Part shown: positions 61,511 to 64,000 of the stretch, one piece after another
Numbering within the stretch: the stretch's first letter is position 1
How the letters are laid out: each line of letters starts with the position of its first letter
Source: G965240365 sp965240365
GTDB lineage: Bacteria; Pseudomonadota; Gammaproteobacteria; Eutrophobiales; Eutrophobiaceae
Direction of reading: 5' to 3'
Length of the DNA: 64,000 bases
Assembly: GCA_965240365.1 (NCBI GenBank)
Contig: OZ251218.1
Location: forward strand, 1,550,001 to 1,614,000
The notes under the pieces: model-generated
Databases searched by the model: none
What the model was told of the DNA's origin: nothing
Seen by the model: the letters and a program-made list of their open reading frames with translations, nothing else
Position numbers and translations under genes: made by a program

Positions 61511-62046
61511 ACCGCCTGGCTCTCGGGTCTGCCTGCTGTAGGCGGGCCAGGTAAGCCCGGGGCAAGCGGCCGAGGAATCTAAAAAGGCGCTGTCCGAATG
61601 CGCCTACCGCCCCCGCCGTCATTTATGGGCAGGATGTCCTGTATGCGGCGACCTGCCTGCAACAGACAGGTCCATAACAAGCGGCTGAAGGATTCTGTAA
61701 GGTGATGCCGAGATATACTTACTATTCCCGCCGTCATTCCAGCGAAAGCTCGCCTGCATGGATGCAGGTGGTAGAGCGGCGTCAGGAACAGGCCGCCGAG
61801 GAATCCAGTGGTTTATGTAATACATTCCCGTTTACGGGAATGACAATAAAACGGGCATTCGAGACGGCAAGGCGCAGACCTTCTTGCAACAGACAAATCC
61901 GCGGATAATTCCACTCCCTTCCCACCTCACCACTCATTATTTCCCAATAAGAAATTCATAAATTCTCAAATTTTTTACAAAAATTCCAACTTCATAACCG
62001 AAAAAACCGCATCCCCGATTGTTATACAAGTAAGTGCTTAAAATAT
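61511..62046. repeat. Gene-free stretch of repeat modules
   Basis: Holds cctgctgtaggcgggccagg, cgtcatttatgggcaggatg, cctgcctgcaacagacaggt, cgtcattccagcgaaagctc, tgcatggatgcaggtggtag and ggaatccagtggtttatgta up to about 61845. The rest is an AT-rich leader before the receptor gene. Confidence 0.6.
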
Positions 62047-62061
62047 TGCGATTGATTCGCA
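62047..62061 (+). promoter_or_regulatory. Fur-like dyad upstream of the STN TonB receptor
   Basis: tgcgattgattcgca is a 7-1-7 dyad (TGCGATT G ATTCGCA) 55 bp before the ATG. Its reverse strand TGCGAATCAAT matches the TGCGAATCATT at the first TonB receptor promoter (31913-31927). Confidence 0.5.
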
Positions 62062-62115
62062 CTCTTTATCCGCCCCGAACAACAACCTGAATTCAAGCGA
62101 CAAAGGAAAATCAAC

Positions 62116-64000
62116 ATGCCGAACAAACAACAGGAGCGCCATTGCGCCCACACGACCGCCCGTCACCAAACGCCAGCCGGCCCGCTATGCTTTTTACTGG
62201 CCGCCCTGACCCTCGTCATCGCCTGCCCGCCCGCCCGGGCGCTGGCGGAGGAGCAAGGCGCGGCGGCGGCAGAGGCCCACTTCAACATCGCGCCCCAACC
62301 CCTGACCGATGCCCTGGCTCTGTTCGGCCGTCAGTCCGGCATGCAGGTCTCGGCCGCGGCCGGCCTTATCCGGGATATCACCTCGCCCGGCGTCAGCGGC
62401 GCGCTGCAACATACCGAGGCGCTCAGCCAACTGCTGGCCGGCACGGGCATCGCCTACCGGCTCACGGCCGCCAATACCGCCGTGCTCGAATCCGCGCCGG
62501 AGGAGGAAGAACCCATACCAATGGCGCCCCTGACGGTAGAGGGGGAGGCGCAATCGGCAGAGCCGTGGTTGTCCGGCGATGCCGAAAAGGCGTATCGCGT
62601 GGAAGACGCCAATGTCGGCGTGCTCGGGAATAAACTACTGCAAGACACCCCTTACAGCGTTGAAGCCTATTCCAGTGACTTGATAAAAAACAAACAGGCA
62701 CGCTCGTTAGCTGACATCACCAAAGGCGATGCCTCAGTCAACCTGACGCCAGACACCCTTGCAGGTGAAAATAATAATATAGGTATAAGGGGTATAAACC
62801 TCGACAATGAAACTTCACGAAAAATTGACGGCTTGAATGCGCGTGTGGGTATTAACGATCTACCTCTGGAGCACGTGGAACGGGTTGAAATTCTCAAGGG
62901 CGCCGGTGGCTTCCTGTACGGCTTCGGGCAGCCGGGCGGCATCATCAACTACGTATTGAAACGGCCCACGGATGCGCCTTTTCGGAGCCTTAACATGCAG
63001 GTGATGGACAGCGGTCTGGCGCTGATTCACGGGGATGTGGGCGGACGATTCGGCGCCGATGATCGCTTTGGTTACCGCGTCAATCTGGTCCATGAATCGG
63101 GAGACACCTATATCAATGACGGCGAGTCACGGCGTAATTCAGGCTCCATCGCCCTGGACTGGCAGATCACACCCGATTTGTTATGGCGGGTCGATGCGCT
63201 ATTGGGAAAGCATAAGAGGACAGGTGGTTATTTTTTATACCCAAACTCTGATGGCGCTATTAGCTTTATCCCCGGTAAACCACCCGCGCCCATTGACGGT
63301 AGTCGCAGACTTGCCCCCTCCTGGTCTCACTATGAGACGGCTCAAGAAACCTACGGCACAGATCTGTCCTGGGATTTTGCCGCGGACTGGACTCTGACTC
63401 TGGCGCATCGCTACGGGGAAACTGGACGCGCATATAATCAGACAGGCATCCTTGCTGACTCTGCAGGTAACTACTCGTTGCGATATTTTAACTATGCAAG
63501 TCGGACAAAGACCGCGCAATCGCAAGCAATGATCAACGGCATCTTCACAACCGGCCCGATATTGCATGAGTTGGCAGTAGGTGTTTCTTACGGTAAACAC
63601 GCCAATATCGCGGCAACAGCAGTAGTAAATGGGGCTATCCGCCCTATCTTCCCCTTTGGGAATATCCCCAATGTAGGTAATTTGTCCAATCCAGTTGAAG
63701 TTAGTAACCCATTTGACCGTCTTATCTCTTACAGGCAAACAGATACAGAAACGGCTAGCACCCGTTGGCGGGAAGTATTCCTGTCAGATACACTCCATCT
63801 CAGCGGGAATTGGGATATCATCCTTGGCCTGCGGCACAGCAATGTGTATGACGAGCGGTTCTTCTGGAGCAAAAACAAATACGACAAGAGCGCGATTACC
63901 CCCACTCTTGCCGCAGTGTTTCGCCCATTGGAAGGCTTATCCCTGTATGGCAGTTATATAGAAGCCCTGGAACAAGGGGCGACGGCCCCAGGAACCGCGG
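62116..64000 (+). CDS. TonB-dependent siderophore receptor with STN signalling domain (runs off right edge)
   Basis: Outer-membrane transducer of the FecA/FpvA type. The ATG at 62116 (AAGGA 8 nt upstream) is followed by a signal peptide (FLLAALTLVIACPPARALAE) and an STN domain (FNIAPQPLTDALALFGRQSG, residues ~55-135). The TonB box region is PMAPLTVEGEAQ and the plug has NKLLQDTPYSVEAYSSDL, IGIRGINLDNETSRKIDGLN and VEILKGAGGFLYGFGQPGG. Barrel strands continue to the window end without a stop (about 628 codons). With the ECF sigma factor and FecR upstream it forms a cell-surface signalling set. The ligand is presumably a ferric siderophore. Confidence 0.93.
   Translation, partial: MPNKQQERHCAHTTARHQTPAGPLCFLLAALTLVIACPPARALAEEQGAAAAEAHFNIAPQPLTDALALFGRQSGMQVSAAAGLIRDITSPGVSGALQHTEALSQLLAGTGIAYRLTAANTAVLESAPEEEEPIPMAPLTVEGEAQSAEPWLSGDAEKAYRVEDANVGVLGNKLLQDTPYSVEAYSSDLIKNKQARSLADITKGDASVNLTPDTLAGENNNIGIRGINLDNETSRKIDGLNARVGINDLPLEHVERVEILKGAGGFLYGFGQPGGIINYVLKRPTDAPFRSLNMQVMDSGLALIHGDVGGRFGADDRFGYRVNLVHESGDTYINDGESRRNSGSIALDWQITPDLLWRVDALLGKHKRTGGYFLYPNSDGAISFIPGKPPAPIDGSRRLAPSWSHYETAQETYGTDLSWDFAADWTLTLAHRYGETGRAYNQTGILADSAGNYSLRYFNYASRTKTAQSQAMINGIFTTGPILHELAVGVSYGKHANIAATAVVNGAIRPIFPFGNIPNVGNLSNPVEVSNPFDRLISYRQTDTETASTRWREVFLSDTLHLSGNWDIILGLRHSNVYDERFFWSKNKYDKSAITPTLAAVFRPLEGLSLYGSYIEALEQGATAPGTA

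Overview
The window looks like a chromosomal contig of a gammaproteobacterium. The housekeeping genes have proteobacterial architecture: RNase R, ferrochelatase, PPK1, a PstSCAB-PhoU/PhoBR regulon, a fused AAK-GNAT ArgA, Mpl, PgpA and NspC. Promoters are sigma70-like, Pho boxes are of the enteric type, and TonB receptors and an RND efflux pump show a Gram-negative envelope. Core genes are GC-rich. Several accessory patches are richer in A+T or differ in codon use. I cannot name the genus.

Layout. 1-2.9 kb: 5' part of rnr, a tRNA-Leu(CAG) and two AT-rich orphan genes. 2.9-4.1: an AAA/DUF4143 ATPase. 4.2-14.6: a copper/silver block on the minus strand, with a permease, a His/Met-rich periplasmic protein, a VOC protein, CusA, a CusB carrying a fused CusF domain, CusC, a DUF411 protein and a CopL-like protein. 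14.7-17.8: DUF427, hemH, a beta-hydroxyacid dehydrogenase and a TPR lipoprotein. 17.9-27.1: ppk1, phoU, pstB, pstA, pstC and pstS, headed by tandem Pho boxes. 27.2-33.3: an accessory patch with a second DUF4143 ATPase under a perfect 18-bp hairpin, an orphan DNA methylase, a TonB receptor thrown out of frame by a 13-G tract, and a truncated PIN-domain pair. 33.4-35.4: phoR and phoB. 35.6-36.6: a broken HigBA-like pair and a duplicated argA 3' end.

36.6-43.4 kb is a defence-type island between two nearly identical 600-bp IS91/ISCR-like ends. It holds two phage- or plasmid-like genes, a NotI-family restriction-modification pair whose endonuclease has an in-frame TGA, and a retron cassette (strong promoter, array of stem-loops, small helical protein, XRE regulator, reverse transcriptase with NAxxH and VTG motifs). 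44.5-48.7: intact argA, argE and ilvD. 48.7-52: a 290-bp tandem repeat, a lytic transglycosylase, pgpA and a small membrane protein. 51.7-59.0: nspC, a TonB-receptor tail split by an IS4-family deletion derivative with a 9-bp target duplication, an amidase, dps, a membrane protein, mpl, a LON-domain protein and a basic repeat protein. This segment is bracketed by an inverted repeat of about 350 bp. 59.8-64: an iron-signalling set (ECF sigma factor, FecR-type anti-sigma factor, STN-domain TonB receptor) running off the right edge.

Themes: phosphate storage and uptake under PhoB, copper export, Fur-type control of siderophore receptors, and a mobile repeat-rich background (palindromic repeats, a 154-bp MITE-like element inside two operons). 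The most interesting parts are the retron/NotI island, the hairpin-led DUF4143 genes and the poly-G receptor.
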